DNA from: Arctopsyche grandis
Lineage: Eukaryota; Arthropoda; Insecta; Trichoptera; Hydropsychidae
NCBI RefSeq assembly: GCF_051622035.1
Contig: NC_135355.1
Coordinates: forward strand, 26,955,486-27,019,485
DNA length: 64,000 nt
Direction: 5' to 3'
Shown here: positions 12,369 to 24,532 of the stretch, one piece after another
Layout of the letters: each line of letters begins with the position of its first letter
Numbering within the stretch: position 1 is the first letter of the stretch
The notes under the pieces: generated by a model
Told to the model about the DNA's origin: nothing
The model's database searches: none
What the model saw: only the letters and a program-made list of their open reading frames with translations
Program-made: the position numbers and the translations under genes

Positions 12369-12533
12369 GTAGGTCTTCAAACATGTTAACTGGCAGTGCC
12401 TATTTAATAATTTAATGTAATATTATACGCAGTAGTGATTCACCGAATACTTGATAATTGTTACCAGTTCAGTATTCGCAATCTTCCTGTTCGATATACT
12501 TATTTATATATAAACTTATAAATGGTTCGGTGA

Positions 12534-12688
12534 TTATTGATCACAAAGCCCTCGCCCAAGAGTCACTAAAATCTAACAAAAGTCCATCATACTTACGATA
12601 ACTCCAGTGTCAAATATTACGCATCCACGATTTTCATGGCAAAAATTGTCTTTTGGGCGATCGCAATGTGACTAATAATCCAATTACC
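12534..12688. mobile_element. MITE of the GGTTCGGTGATTA family, copy 1
   Basis: Starts GGTTCGGTGATTATTGATC and ends CTAATAATCCAATTACC. The interior (CACAAAGCCCTCGCC...CACGATTTTCATGGCAAAA...TTGTCTTTTGGGCGAT) is shared with 45981-46148 and 61429-61567. The 45164 and 50062 copies share only the ends. Confidence 0.7.
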
Positions 12689-12751
12689 CAAATAAATATT
12701 CTTAAATCTTATTAAATTAATCTCATTAGAATTCATGTACACACATACATA

Positions 12752-13257
12752 ACCAGTAGAATAGACTGGTGGTTGGCATATAATGCTTTGGACAAAGAGG
12801 TCACGGGTTCAAATCTCACTAGTTTCTGCTGACCAGACCTTCGACTTGTGACTCCGGGTCGATCATTTATTATCAGTAGAGGTAGGACCGGAAGCGCGCC
12901 GTCTATTGTTCCATTATAGTAAATGCTTTGTAAAAAGGGTTCTTCAAACCTTTAACAATGCATTTACAACATGTGAACAATGAACAGCGTGCTCTGGGTC
13001 CGCTCTTTACTTATCAGAGTTTGCCAATGTATCTGATTTTCATTGAAATGGTTCCAACAAATTAGCAACCTTAACCATTTCCTCGCAAAATTTAAAGTTT
13101 TCAGCAATCTCGAATTTCATATACATGCCTCTGTGGATATTATTGACATTTATTTACTTTATATAATACTAATAATACTTGTATCAAATGTACAACGATT
13201 TTGGCCAGGAAGGCGCATTGGGGTTACTTGTTAGGGCTTTCTGGTATAAATTAAGAA
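12752..13257 (+). mobile_element. tRNA-derived SINE, near full length, interrupted by a hAT MITE
   Basis: The head has a tRNA-like A box (TAGACTGGTGGTTGGCATA) and B box (GGGTTCAAATCTC). The body is GTGACTCCGGGTCGATC...AGAGTTTGCCAA and the tail is the hairpin GGCCAGGAAGGCGCATTGGGG...CTTTCTGGTATAAATTA. Positions 12877-13009 are a later MITE insertion that splits the body at ATTATCAG. Confidence 0.8.
12877..13009. mobile_element. 133-bp hAT-like MITE, nested in the SINE
   Basis: Ends are TAGAGGTAGGACCGGAAGCG and GGGTCCGCTCTTTA. The internal pair TTGTAAATGC/GCATTTACAA is semi-palindromic. The flanks ATTATCAG/CTTATCAG differ at one of eight positions. The element is exactly as long as the copy at 39134-39266. 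Confidence 0.8.
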
Positions 13258-14935
13258 TGAAAAATAAATATAAAAATATCTACATATAATATACGTAGTC
13301 AATTACTGCAATTTATTGTAAGATATGTTAACGGATAGAATTTGAATAATTTATTTAATATGCATCTTTTAATATTTAAAAATATGTCTCATATTTTTTT
13401 TAAATAAATTTTTCAAGATTAAAAGAAGTATCATAAACGCATTCGAAAATTTCCACAAATCCCAACAAATAAAATTAAAAAAATATGAAAAAATTGAGCC
13501 CTATTTTTTCAACATTCGCTCATATTGACAACTCAAAATCCCCTGAAATGAAAGCCTCTCCAATTATCCTCTATCTTTATGTATCTCACGTAACCATCAT
13601 CCACTGTAATTCATTCTTATCTTTTTTAATTCATCCTCTCAGTCTACGATTTTTATTATTTTCTTTTTGGGTCCCATTCAAACACTATTTAATCTATCTC
13701 CCATTCGTCTAGAAACAAATTTAGCCCAACAACTTCTTCACGAACCACTCTTCTATTATATGTACATATACATACATACATATATTCGCCATGCCTATTT
13801 AATTATTTCTTTTAAAATAAAGATCTAACGCATTATTGTGCTTAAATGTTGAAACTTTACTTTAAGTTACTCTTGATCTGTAATAATAATAATCTTTCTT
13901 CTTCAAACATTTATATATGTATGTACATATGTATATTCTTCTAAAAACGTAGAAAAAATTCTTCGTGATCAAAGTTTATGTATGTATGTACCTATATATA
14001 AATACGTATGTACATATATAGACACGCCTAAAACGACGAAAAAGACAAATATAATATATCATACAAATCTAAGTAAATAGATACTTCAGTTACCTGAATT
14101 GGCATGCGAAATTCATTATACATGTAGATACATACATACATATGTATATATGCAAAATTAATAGTATGCAAATACATATGTATGTGGACAGCTACAGTCT
14201 TGCTAAATTTGATTCAGTTGACACAGTTACCGCTGTATTTATTTTCTCATCCTTGCATATATTTTCTTTTAAAATATAAATAGAATTTATGGAAACGTTA
14301 AACTTTATCAATAAAAGGAAAATATTGTGTAAAATCACTCGCCATTACCGAGCAAATGGCACATCGATAAAAGAGTATCATCATTCATCACTTTGGCGGC
14401 GGTGGAAAATATTGCAACAATTTAGTGTATTGGATTCGCATTAACAATGGGGTACAGGGTGTGTCGCCATGTTATTTACAGCCGGTATTCAAGAAGTTAG
14501 GATTCATTGTGCGCATATTTCTGAAAATATTATATATATACCCCTACCATCCCACCATATATGTACATATAATAAATCTTGCCTGAATGGACTATTTTTT
14601 CTTCGGAAGAAGAGAAAAGCAAGCGAAATTTCCCTATAGTACCAAAACGCTCAACAGTTCACAGAGACCGGAGGGAAAAAATAAAATACTAGAATAATAA
14701 TAATACAGAGTGAGCCAGTGAAACCTGAAGTCCTTTATTATTATTGATGCTGAATACCAAACCTCGTTTACATTTTGAACAATAGCTGGCGTTTTCTATA
14801 TCCGCACTAGAGATGTTAAATTGCTCGACGTTTTTGGTCGCCGAGATGATAAGTGTACATCCTTGACTTAGCCGGGAATTTCAAGTATTGGGAAATATAA
14901 ATTTAAAAAAGAAGTTTTACAATATGTATTTTATT
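13258..14935. other. AT-rich noncoding DNA, no gene recognised
   Basis: Contains several TACATATGTATGTA microsatellites (13755, 13915, 13980, 14130). No coding signal or element termini were recognised. Confidence 0.5.
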
Positions 14936-14939
14936 CATA

Positions 14940-14998
14940 TATTCAATACAGTGGTTAGCATTAACGCAACCACTGAGCTATGCTTGCTGGCTAATTTA
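14940..14998 (-). mobile_element. SINE head fragment (minus orientation)
   Basis: Only the inverted head is recognisable: CAGTGGTTAGCATTAACGCA, CCACTGAGC and TGCTGGCT, as in the minus-strand SINEs at 2262-2698 and 25079-25479. Confidence 0.4.
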
Positions 14999-15256
14999 TA
15001 TTAAATTATTAAATGATCTGCTTTCACAACATTCGTGCTAAGTCTGTACTTTTGTTTTTAAGCAGCTATACGATGAAGTGACTTTAATACTAACCAAGCT
15101 TTGTTTTATTTTATGCAAAAGAAATTCCGACATATGTATGTGTGAAAATACTGTACTATTATATTATATTATTTACGAATAAAAACAGAACAATGTATTT
15201 TTTCTTTGATTAAAATAAAACAATATGCTCTTTCCAAACTTTATTTCCATACAAAC

Positions 15257-15722
15257 TAGCAGAATAGACTAGTGGTTAGCATATAGTGCTTTGAACCGAG
15301 TGGTCACGGGCTAAAATCCCACTGGTTTCTGCTGGCCAGACCTTGGATTTGTGACTCCAGGTCGATCGTTGCTTATCAGAGTTTGCCGATGTATCTGATT
15401 CTATTTCATTGAAACGGTTCCAACAAATTGGCAACCTTACCCATTTTCTCGCAAAATCTCGAGTATTCAGCAATCTCGAATTTTGCTGAATTGTATAAAA
15501 TGCTGCAAATTTGAATGTGAATTGATATGTATTTACTGAATTTCGCTGAATCGCTTAAAATGTTGCAAATTTATAATATCTATGGATATTAATTGATATG
15601 TATTTATGTATGTACTTTGTATACGTACAATACAAATATTTTTTGTATCAAATGTACAATGTTTCTGATCAGGAAGGCGCATTTGGGGTTACCTGTTAGG
15701 CCTTCCTGATATAAATTAAAAT
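15257..15722 (+). mobile_element. tRNA-derived SINE, essentially full length
   Basis: The head is AGAATAGACTAGTGGTTAGC with a degraded B box (GGGCTAAAATCCC). The body follows in the order CAGACCTTGGATTTGTGACT, CAGGTCGATCGTT, AGAGTTTGCCGATG, AACGGTTCCAACAAATTGGC and CGAATTTTGCTGAATT. The hairpin tail is CAGGAAGGCGCATTTGGGG...GGCCTTCCTGATATAAATTA plus an A-rich end. This is the best reference copy for the family in this window. Confidence 0.8.
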
Positions 15723-16240
15723 ATAAAATAAAAAACAAAATAAATAAAAAAATTTACCAAGCAAAATTATAGCACTAACGATATTCTACATATATTCGTA
15801 CATTGTGGTAAGAGCACAATCAAAATTACAGTATGTGACTAGCTTATGATTTCCAGCTTATTTTCACTTATCAGTTATTGATCACTGTCAAACCTACATA
15901 TATCAATACAAGGATAAAATATCACCGAAAATATTCCAAGGGATGAACATTGCAAAAAGACACTGCAGTACAGATTTGGCGGACCGGCGTTTTTATTTAC
16001 ATACACATAACTTTTTAAAATAACAGAGTGACTCCACATTTATCTGCTTATAAAAAACAGATCTCAAATGAATGAAAGGAAAGCTTTTAAAAACTGTAAA
16101 ATTCTCATAGAATTTAATATCTTAATTAAAATAATATAAATACATATTATTATAAAAAAATATAAAAAATCGACTTTCTGAGTTCAAATATTAGGATTAT
16201 ATAAATGAAAATATTCTGATTTTTTCCTTCTAATTATATA
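15723..16240. other. AT-rich noncoding DNA, nothing recognised
   Basis: No open frames of note and no element termini. Confidence 0.45.
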
Positions 16241-16250
16241 GCCAATTTTC

Positions 16251-16672
16251 GGTAAAAGTGAGAACGCTCGACAGGAAAAGCGGGGCTAGATGTTGGTTGC
16301 CATTATGCCGGTACCAGACATGAGTTCAAAGAAGTGATCACTTCTTTGGAGACTTTGCTCACGCATTTGGTCACATATTGTTATATCTGCCAGATATATT
16401 TTCAAAGATTTGATCAACTAGGCTTGCGCAACTGGGCTTCGCGCAGTGTGGCAGGCACACAAACATTTGGACTTTTATCCCTTTGATGTGCGCTAAAAAC
16501 CGACACGGAACGGCAAAGCGCACTTAAGTGATCAAATATGTGACAATAGTATCAAATGCCCGTGCCCCACATGTGAACACTTATTTGATCACATCTTTGA
16601 ACACATGTCTGGCAACCAAATGGCAACCAACATCTAGCCCCGCTTTTCCTGTCGAGCGTTCTCACTTTTACC
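16251..16672. mobile_element. 422-bp MITE with ~52-bp perfect terminal inverted repeats and an 8-bp TSD
   Basis: The left end GGTAAAAGTGAGAACGCTCG and right end CGAGCGTTCTCACTTTTACC are exact inverses and continue for about 52 bp. It is flanked by CAATTTTC on both sides (16243-16250 and 16673-16680). The interior has further inverted segments around GTGATCAC, ATTTGATCACAT and GACATG...CATGTC. The 8-bp TSD fits hAT, P or Merlin superfamilies; the GG terminus is not typical hAT, so I leave the superfamily open. The arms are so alike that insertion must be recent. Confidence 0.9.
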
Positions 16673-16791
16673 CAATTTTCATATTTATTGTAGTTAAACT
16701 CCAAGTATTTACATCAGCAATTATATTTCATTTTGGACTCATAAAACATTTTATTAAGGAAAAATTTATGGTTAGCTGTTGGATCATCCGC

Positions 16792-16988
<197 letters not shown>

Positions 16989-16999
16989 GTACATATGTA

Positions 17000-17700
17000 T
17001 ATGAATTTAAATACAACCCGAAACTCATTTAGCTTCTTAAGTGGACTTGATTCACTTTAGTATTCAACGACCCACATACTAAATTCACTAGGAGGTAAAT
17101 TTGAAAATCTCGCATAATTATTACGTACTCATAATTCAAGCAGGTTGTGACGTTACCCATCCCCCTCCTTCCGGTTCTCTCGGTATGAGGTTAACCCCCT
17201 GACCACCAGCCGACGTTTAGTGATGGATGAAGGTGGTGCCGCGAGTCGACAAGTCGCGGGCTCAACTTTACGTTCTCCATTTCGCATAACCCCACCCCCA
17301 CCAACCCCCACCCTTCGTTCCGCTTCGTATTTGCGTTTACGTTAACGCTATTTTCACTCACTTTTACTTCGCGTACTAGACGACATTGAGAAGCCGTTGA
17401 CACATTAATATATGTACATACATACATACATATGTATGTACGTATCGAATGGAACAGCTCGTGGCCGCCATTTTGGAAACGGTGACGTTGTCAATATTTT
17501 AGATTGGGATGACTGAGTATCGATAACATCGTCGATAAAGCAACCGCAATAAAACCCGGTAGATGTGATTAATGTCGATCACGAAAAAAAGACGCCCGAT
17601 GATTGTTCGAAAATCATCACTCACTCTCTCAGTGGCTACTAAGTGATTTTCGTTTTCATGTACAAAATATTGGGAAAGGTCGAATTGAGACTTTCGAAAC
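17000..17700. other. Noncoding DNA, no gene recognised
   Basis: A GC-richer patch at 17150-17480 contains TACATACATATGTATGTACG and short antisense open frames without family features. Confidence 0.4.
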
Positions 17701-17709
17701 CCTCTAAAG

Positions 17710-18274
17710 CAGTGGTGTACAACCCGCGGCCTGCGGACCGCATGTAGCATGAAATCGACATCTGTTGCGGCCCAAAATGATTAAAATCATCACCAAGTGT
17801 CTTTCGTTGAATATGTTAAAATTCAATAAGAAATCCATACTTACTATGGATATCCTTCATTGAAATCATCTATATTCATAATTTTAAAATAGTTATTATC
17901 AAAAATATCATATTTTATCAAAAAATGAACTTGCTTTCAAAAATTTTGCCCACCGCACAATTAATTTTGACATGTAAATTAGACGATCATCAAAAATTTA
18001 CTAATTGTAATCAAAAGTTTTTTAACTTCGACGGATGCGTTTTCTATAGTATTTACATCACATGTCAAAAAGGGAAATATTATACATAATTTCAAAATTC
18101 TAAAATATGTCACCTCTTATAAAAAGGTCCAGAATTATTAGTCAGAGTCTTGGAGTTCTAGAGTATTTCTTCGTCTAAATCCGGCTCTGTCTGAATTTCA
18201 TTGTCTTTCAACACATTTGCGCACAATTCTATCAAAAATGCCCGCAATTCTATCAAAAATGTTATGCATTACTG
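17710..18274. mobile_element. hAT-like nonautonomous element (CAGTGGTGTACAAC termini)
   Basis: The left end CAGTGGTGTACAACCCGCGG followed by GGACCGCATG is a widespread hAT terminus style. The right end reads CAGTAATGCATAAC when reverse-complemented, matching at 11 of 14 positions. Flanks are CTCTAAAG (17702-17709) and CTCTAAGA (18275-18282). The interior lacks a transposase. A 21-bp unit (GCAATTCTATCAAAAATG) is duplicated near the right end. Confidence 0.65.
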
Positions 18275-18427
18275 CTCTAAGATATATTTATAAATTTCTT
18301 TTAAAACCTTCAAAGTAACGTAAGCCAAAAACTAAAGTTTCCCATATATGTATGTATGTATGTATGTATAAGTAACGAAGTTTTTTAACATGACACAATA
18401 GATTTACAATCTAACTAGTCAGAATTA

Positions 18428-18557
18428 GTGAGAGGACCGGAAGCGTGCCGTTCATTGTTAAAGGTTCGCCGAACATTTTTTTTGCACTCTAGCTTTGTAA
18501 ATAGACCCAAAACGCTCTGATTCCTGGAAAAAGCACGCTTCCTATCCGCCCTTCACT
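18428..18557. mobile_element. 130-bp hAT-like MITE (relative of 12877-13009)
   Basis: The left end GTGAGAGGACCGGAAGCGTG matches in inverse the right end CACGCTTCC...CGCCCTTCACT. Flanks are CAGAATTA (18420-18427) and CAGAATCA (18558-18565), one mismatch in eight. GACCGGAAGCGTGCCGTTCA is shared with the 133-bp copies. Confidence 0.7.
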
Positions 18558-18565
18558 CAGAATCA

Positions 18566-20600
18566 GTCAATGTGTATTCTGTTCTTCGTCGTATTCGGTA
18601 TTTCATTCCTTTCATCCCCTTTTTGAATATGATTCACAGAACCTAGGCTCTCATTAGGAATTAATTTTAATGTATTTTTTTCGCGGACTTGCTTTTCGTA
18701 AAAACGTCACTTGAGTAGTAATTTAATGTGTGAATTAGAACACTCTTTTCCATAATTCGTAATAGTAAATAATATTAACGCAATGTTGAATCATTTCATA
18801 GTGTTGGAGTGAATGAGATGGAGAGGTAAGGTACCTAAAACCTAAACTCTCCATCTCATCTGGTACCAACTTATAGTTGAACTGTATTTTTAGTTGTAAT
18901 ATATTTTGACCAGTTGGAATGTAATTCGCCATATGAATCAACTTACGTGGGTTAGACAGAATATGTTCCAACTAGTCAGAATATATTACAACTGCAACAT
19001 ACACTAACTGTAAAATACAGATATAATACATTTGGTTTGAAATATTCGGCTTAAAATGAAACCATCAAAAAATACAGTGAGAACATATTGAAGTACACAT
19101 ATGTATGTACATACATATATGCACATATGTATGTACATATATGTAGGTATTAAATATAGTCCCACTTACGCATTTCATATTCAACGAAATGCGTAAGTGG
19201 GATTAGAAGTTGAAATGTTAATAACATACAAAGCGAACGCTTCGTGATATAAAACCGAATCCCAATTGTACTCTATTGAAGAATTTAACACTTGTTGAAC
19301 ATGCGTACGTAATAAGGCCCGATACGTATAGAGATAACACATACATATGTGTACGTACATATATTTTAATACCAAAAATCAGAATCAACGATGTGTGAGC
19401 TTAATTTAAGCTCGTCCTGGGATACATTGGCTTTTACGAAAACATTGCAGTGTACCTATAAATTCAAATATAAACTTGAAATTTGTCAAAACGATAACAG
19501 TCACACGTACACACACGCATCTGCTTTTCGTTTACATTTTTAGTAATATTAAATTGTACGTTATGGCCATAATCTCACCCAGAATGACCCCAAGAGGCTG
19601 TCGGTTTATTTGTTGTTTTTATATTATTTTATTTTTAGTTTTCATACGACAAAGAGGACACTGGGTCGGAAAAATAAAGAGCGACCTCTTTTAAACAATC
19701 CCCGTGTTAGCATAACCGCAATTTATGGGTTTCCGCCGCCATGGGAAACCGTCTCCCACCGGCCTAGCTCCGGACAAATTTGTTTTCCCTTTTCAAATCT
19801 CGTTTGCCGGGAGGATACTTTCGCAGAAGTGGAGTCTTCGCAGAGGGAAAACGTCACTAAATTTATCCCGAGCGTTTAAAAAAAGATTGAACCTCCTCTT
19901 ATTCGCGAATAAGCCCAGCGCTTCCCCCCCCCCCCCCCCCTTTCTATTCAGTTTTTCGATATTATTAATAGCCGGTTTCCCGATTCAAGGATTCAACTCA
20001 AAGTGAAAATGTATATTATATTAAGAAAAAATGTTTTACTTTAATGAATTGATTTTCAATATAGCATCACATATATAATAGCGCTATTATGTGTGTCTGT
20101 GTGAGATAACGCTCGCCGTGCAATAATTGCCGTTTCGTTTAGACATGTAAAAACACTTGCAACAAAACGTACGAATATAATACGAGCATAATAACATATG
20201 AACGAAAAACTTCTACATATACATATACTGCCTGCTACCAATGTTTCCTCTAGGGACATAAGTCTCTGAGAATTTAGCCTCATTTATTGAAAATTTATTT
20301 AATTAATTAATTAATTTTATGTCGGTGTTTTATATTTTTTACATGTAGTTTTCATATTAAACAATTAAATACAAATATTAATTCAATATATTTAAAGGGT
20401 ATTTGAAAAAAAAATTCGACTGCATGTGGATCGAAAACGGAGCGACACGTTTCTTTTCATTTAATCACTTAATATGCCAACACCCATGCGATGATATTTC
20501 ATCGGGTACAACACTAGTTATTATTATATTATTTAAAAGATTAAATTATTAGACAAATTATGTGATTAATAATATAACATTGTATGAAGTATAACATTGT
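18566..20600. repeat. AT-rich noncoding DNA with two hairpins and a C17 run
   Basis: A 13-bp-stem hairpin lies at about 18814-18864 (ATGAGATGGAGAG/CTCTCCATCTCAT). A 17-bp perfect stem lies at 19160-19202 (TCCCACTTACGCATTTC/GAAATGCGTAAGTGGGA, loop 9). A run of 17 C lies at 19924-19940. A unique GC-richer patch at 19690-19900 has open frames on the plus strand but no recognisable domain. Confidence 0.55.
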
Positions 20601-21840
20601 ATGAACCCTATCCTGTCTCTCACAAAATTCGAGTTGAGAGTATCTTGAATTTGCTGATTTATACAAAAACAATGCTGAAAATTTGTCCATAGATGTCTCT
20701 ATGATTGCCATTCAAAGTTTGCTCATCAATTTTATTATATATTTATATTTCTTCAATTTTTTCCATTTAGATATTTTTAAAAAAGACATAGAGAGGCGCT
20801 TATTTTGATAATTGCCAAGGGGGTCTAAATCATTGGTACGGCTCTGCCTGTATAAGTAAATAAATAAATATTATAAATACGTTCAAAAATCAGATGATAT
20901 GTATTCATCACAAAAAACATATTTTCCGGAGGTAAAAATATATTGGCAATCGCATGGTACCAGCTTCAAACGAAAATAACGCAATCATTCAACAGCAATT
21001 GGTATTTCAAATTTAATTATCTTCATATCTATATGTATGTATGTATGTACATACATACATACATATATTGTTTCGGGCGTTTTGGAAAATCGGAAAAGCA
21101 TACATATGTTTGTATATATGTATACACATGGCACGGTCAAATTTCAAATAAAGGTAAAAATATACAACGAGAACATTTTCATTTATGAATATCAAACAGG
21201 AAATAAAATATTTCAATATAAAACTTTTGATTGACTTTAAATTTTACTACGTAGTGAAACACAAAAAATACGATTAAACTTTTATTGCGAAACAATGAAT
21301 TTGCATTTTAGTTTGAATCAGAGAAATTCCCGAACGCAATGTCGTTCGCTAAAGAAGACATCAGAGTTTCAATTAAGAGCGGTATAGAGATTTTTACAAT
21401 CGGCAAATCAATTCCTCCCGTAGGCTGAATTGTAAATGGAATTGTAAATTGCCTTAAATCGAATTTAAAGATATCTGAAGTGCTTTCCGACTGCAATCAA
21501 AAGTACTCTGCATCCACAGCAGTGCAATTACAGTGCATTGTCATCGCTGTCGAGGTCAAATTGCCATCTTTTCTCCGGGATGCAACTCGCATCTGAAATT
21601 GCATATGAATATACACACACAGTCCATACGATAGTTTGCATTGCGAATCCATGTATTCATCGTCACTTGAATAATATCGATTTCCGATAAATCTTTGTCC
21701 CCTATTTTATTTTGACATACATATGTACACATGAATGTATATAGCCGTCTTTACTCTTCCGTATATTTTTTACTTTATCTATGTACGTACGTAGTAACAA
21801 TAGATGAAGTTTTGTGATCATGCGAAAATTGGAACTCTTG
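20601..21840. other. AT-rich noncoding DNA; SINE tail fragments only
   Basis: A weak SINE tail-like piece (GAATTTGCTGATTTATACAA, ATAGATGTCTCTATGATTGC) lies at 20640-20720. Microsatellites lie at 21035-21066. No gene is seen. Confidence 0.45.
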
Positions 21841-21844
21841 GAGA

Positions 21845-22560
21845 TTTTGACTGATTCGAACTCGGAATCTATCACTGATCACGTTTTCATGATCTAGAAA
21901 AAATGTGTGTGTGTGCCTGTGTGTCTGTGTATTTTGGGGATTTTTTGAACACCGATAGTTTTATCGAACTGAAACTTAGTATTGGTAATCGTGTGTTCTT
22001 CACGAAAAAATTCAAGGATTTATTAGTTTGATTTTTTCCTCTTAGAGTGAAAATGTTGTCGCACTACTCTGTCCACACTCCTGAACGTATCAATCTGAAA
22101 CTTTATATTTATATTTCTTATGCATTAACTTAGAGATGATAAAGTTTTGGTCAGAATTCGTAAACCGGAAGTAATATTTTTTTTTTTAAAACAATATTTC
22201 ATTATTTTATTATGATCTTTTAAATTATTTTAATCTTCCTGATATTTATTGGGTTATAGTGATAATGATTTTAATTAATAAAAAAAATTGAACAAAATCC
22301 TACAACCGGAAGTAGAACTTTTATCTTGTGCAAGTTTTCATACATTTGCGCTCAATTTGTATCAAAAATACTGTAATGGCTACATATTAGTATTTCATAA
22401 TGCTGCCGGTATTTGTACATGTGTCTGTACATTTCAATATCAAATTTTGTTTTTTGACCTTCTTATATTCCTCACATTCATAGATAAAATCATGGGTTGG
22501 TCACATCCGAATTTTTTTTACAGATTTTTCCATTTACTAAAAAGCCGGCGAATCGAAGCT
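21845..22560 (+). repeat. Interspersed repeat family X, copy 3 (longest)
   Basis: Collinear with 4979-5580 over both the proximal block (GATTTTGACTGATTCGAACT, TTTTGGGGATTTTTTGAACA) and the distal block (CGGAAGTAGAACTTTTATCT, CAATTTGTATCAAAAATACT, ATATTCCTCACATTCATAGA). No protein-coding frame spans it. Confidence 0.7.
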
Positions 22561-23190
22561 TTGACGTGCTGAAATTAGAAAGTTTATATTGTACAAACAC
22601 GAGAAAAGCGTTCACAGTTTATAGTGTTTCATACTGAAATTCGCGTTTCATCAAAAAAACGTACCTTCCTACTAACATGTTTGTATACCTCGTATCTAAA
22701 AAATGTACCTAAAAAAATCTTTTATTTTCATAACATTCAAAGTCGCTATTCATATTTATTTGACTCTTTCCTCTTTATGCAATATTGTACTTTTTTCCAT
22801 AAACATAGATATATATTTTAGTTGTTTTCTCATATAAAGAAGAAAGATATTATATAAAGAGCAAATAGTACCTTTTTTTATTAAAAAAAGATATCCTTTA
22901 TTCCTGGAAGGCAACTCTTGTTAGAAGAAAACAAACATTAAATAACATCGAGCTTGCGATACAATGAACAATTCAACTAATTTTAAAGGGCACAGAATGT
23001 TAACAAAATTTTTATTTAATATGAAACATACATATGTATGTACATGTACATATGTATGTATGAACATTACACGGGTGTGCTACTGAATTGTTAATTGACT
23101 CGCTTTTTAAAAAAAATGCGAGGTCCCTGTGATAGAATTTCATATTAATCAAAAATATTTCAAATCTATATTTTTAATACAATATAAAAA
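22561..23190. other. AT-rich noncoding DNA, nothing recognised
   Basis: Only a TACATGTACATATGTATGTA-type microsatellite near 23030 is seen. Confidence 0.45.
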
Positions 23191-23193
23191 ACA

Positions 23194-23420
23194 CTAGTGA
23201 TGCTACCCGGCTTCGCTTGGTAAATTGAAATGAAATGAAAACCATGAAAAAAATCTCCATTTGTTTTGTTCTATTAACGACCGACCAATCTCAAACGTCT
23301 TTGGCCAATCCAGCCAACCATAAACGACTTTGACGATAGCTGATCAGAAACGAATTACAAACGCCGTTTCGGTTTTACATTGAACAAGTACAAAAGGATG
23401 AAATGTGCCAATGGCGAAAA
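23194..23420 (-). mobile_element. Helitron-like 3' end (minus orientation); 5' end not located
   Basis: On the minus strand it ends ACCAAGCGAAGCCGGGTAGC, then ATCACTAG followed by T. The GAAGCCGGGTA hairpin region and terminal CTAG match the Helitrons at 52855-53034 and 46447-46669. The internal sequence differs. I could not find a TC 5' terminus, so the upper boundary is arbitrary. Confidence 0.55.
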
Positions 23421-23655
23421 TATTTTTGATGACACTGGAATTCTACATACACATGTATACAAATAATTAATATATGCCAACAGGCTAATTTAAGGCTAAA
23501 TATAATAAAATCTTTAAAGTGAACCTGTGATTTTAAATATAATATTTCAAATTAGTATATATGTAGGTACATATTATTAAGTAAAGTTAGACACAAATCA
23601 TCTTCTGCAATACACATTTTAATGAATAGATGAAAATTTAATGAATAATTTTGCA
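23421..23655. other. AT-rich DNA, possibly the rest of the Helitron
   Basis: No termini or coding signal were recognised. Confidence 0.3.
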
Positions 23656-23657
23656 AG

Positions 23658-23832
23658 ATAGCTCAATGGTCTTAACCACGGAGAGTTTCACGGGTTCAAG
23701 CCCTGGGTTGACCCTGCTTGAAAAGAATTTCTGCAATGGTGCTGGTTAGACTTGGATATTTGTGACTCTAAATCGATCATTTCCTATTAGAGTTTGCCAA
23801 TTTATCCAATCTCATTGTTGAAATGCTTCCTC
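23658..23832 (+). mobile_element. SINE, 3'-truncated
   Basis: The tRNA-like head is well preserved: A box GATAGCTCAATGGTCTTAAC and B box GGGTTCAAGCCC. It is followed by the body (GTGACTCTAAATCGATCATT, TTAGAGTTTGCCAATTTATC). The hairpin tail is missing. Confidence 0.7.
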
Positions 23833-24282
23833 TTCAAAATCGGTTTGAATATGATTTCACATTTATATATGTACAAGTTTAATACCATAATTTTACTTTC
23901 TTTACCATGACATCATGGCAAAGTAAATTTTTTTTTTATTTGAATACTTTTAAAAAAATCAAATAAATTTATTTTCATACACAATGGACGAATAATTAAA
24001 ATTATTGTAAAAAACACGCAAAACGTGGCTAATCATCGTTACCGATACGAATGATGATTTATTATATCCGAACACATAACACGGATGCTGCGAACGATAT
24101 ACGAATTCGCAGAAAATATTCAATAAAATTGATTTTCTTAGAAATAATTGTAATATTGTAACTTTATATTCCCCAAATTTTTACACATTTAACCCGTAAT
24201 CTTGCAAAAACTGCTCGAATCGAATAAAAAGCTCAGATTCGATAGCCGATTACGTATGCATAAATACATAATGTAGCGTGGA
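23833..24282. other. AT-rich noncoding DNA, nothing recognised
   Basis: No coding or mobile-element signal. Confidence 0.4.
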
Positions 24283-24503
24283 CGTGTAAAGAAGTTTCGA
24301 AGATCGGAGTGAAAGACGTACAGTAGTGGTAGAGGTAGTTTTTTGTGCTTGATCCGTCAGTCTGCCAGCTCCGAAATGAGACACGGGCTAAAACCGTCTA
24401 CGATATACATATACCCAATGTGTATTATCTACACAGTGAGATACAAAACGGGCGCGATCAGGCGATTAGTGATAGTAAACCAGCGATCTCTACGTTAAAA
24501 TAC
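24283..24503 (-). mobile_element. Degraded solo LTR (same family as 40002-40292)
   Basis: Shares GATCGGAGTGAAAGACG, ATGAGACACGGGCTAAAACC with 3555-3860, and the terminal GCGATCAGGCGATTAGTG...GCGATCTCTACGTTA with the better solo LTRs. It is internally deleted and no TSD was recognised. Confidence 0.5.
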
Positions 24504-24532
24504 TAACTAAAATTTAATCACGGATAGTAATC

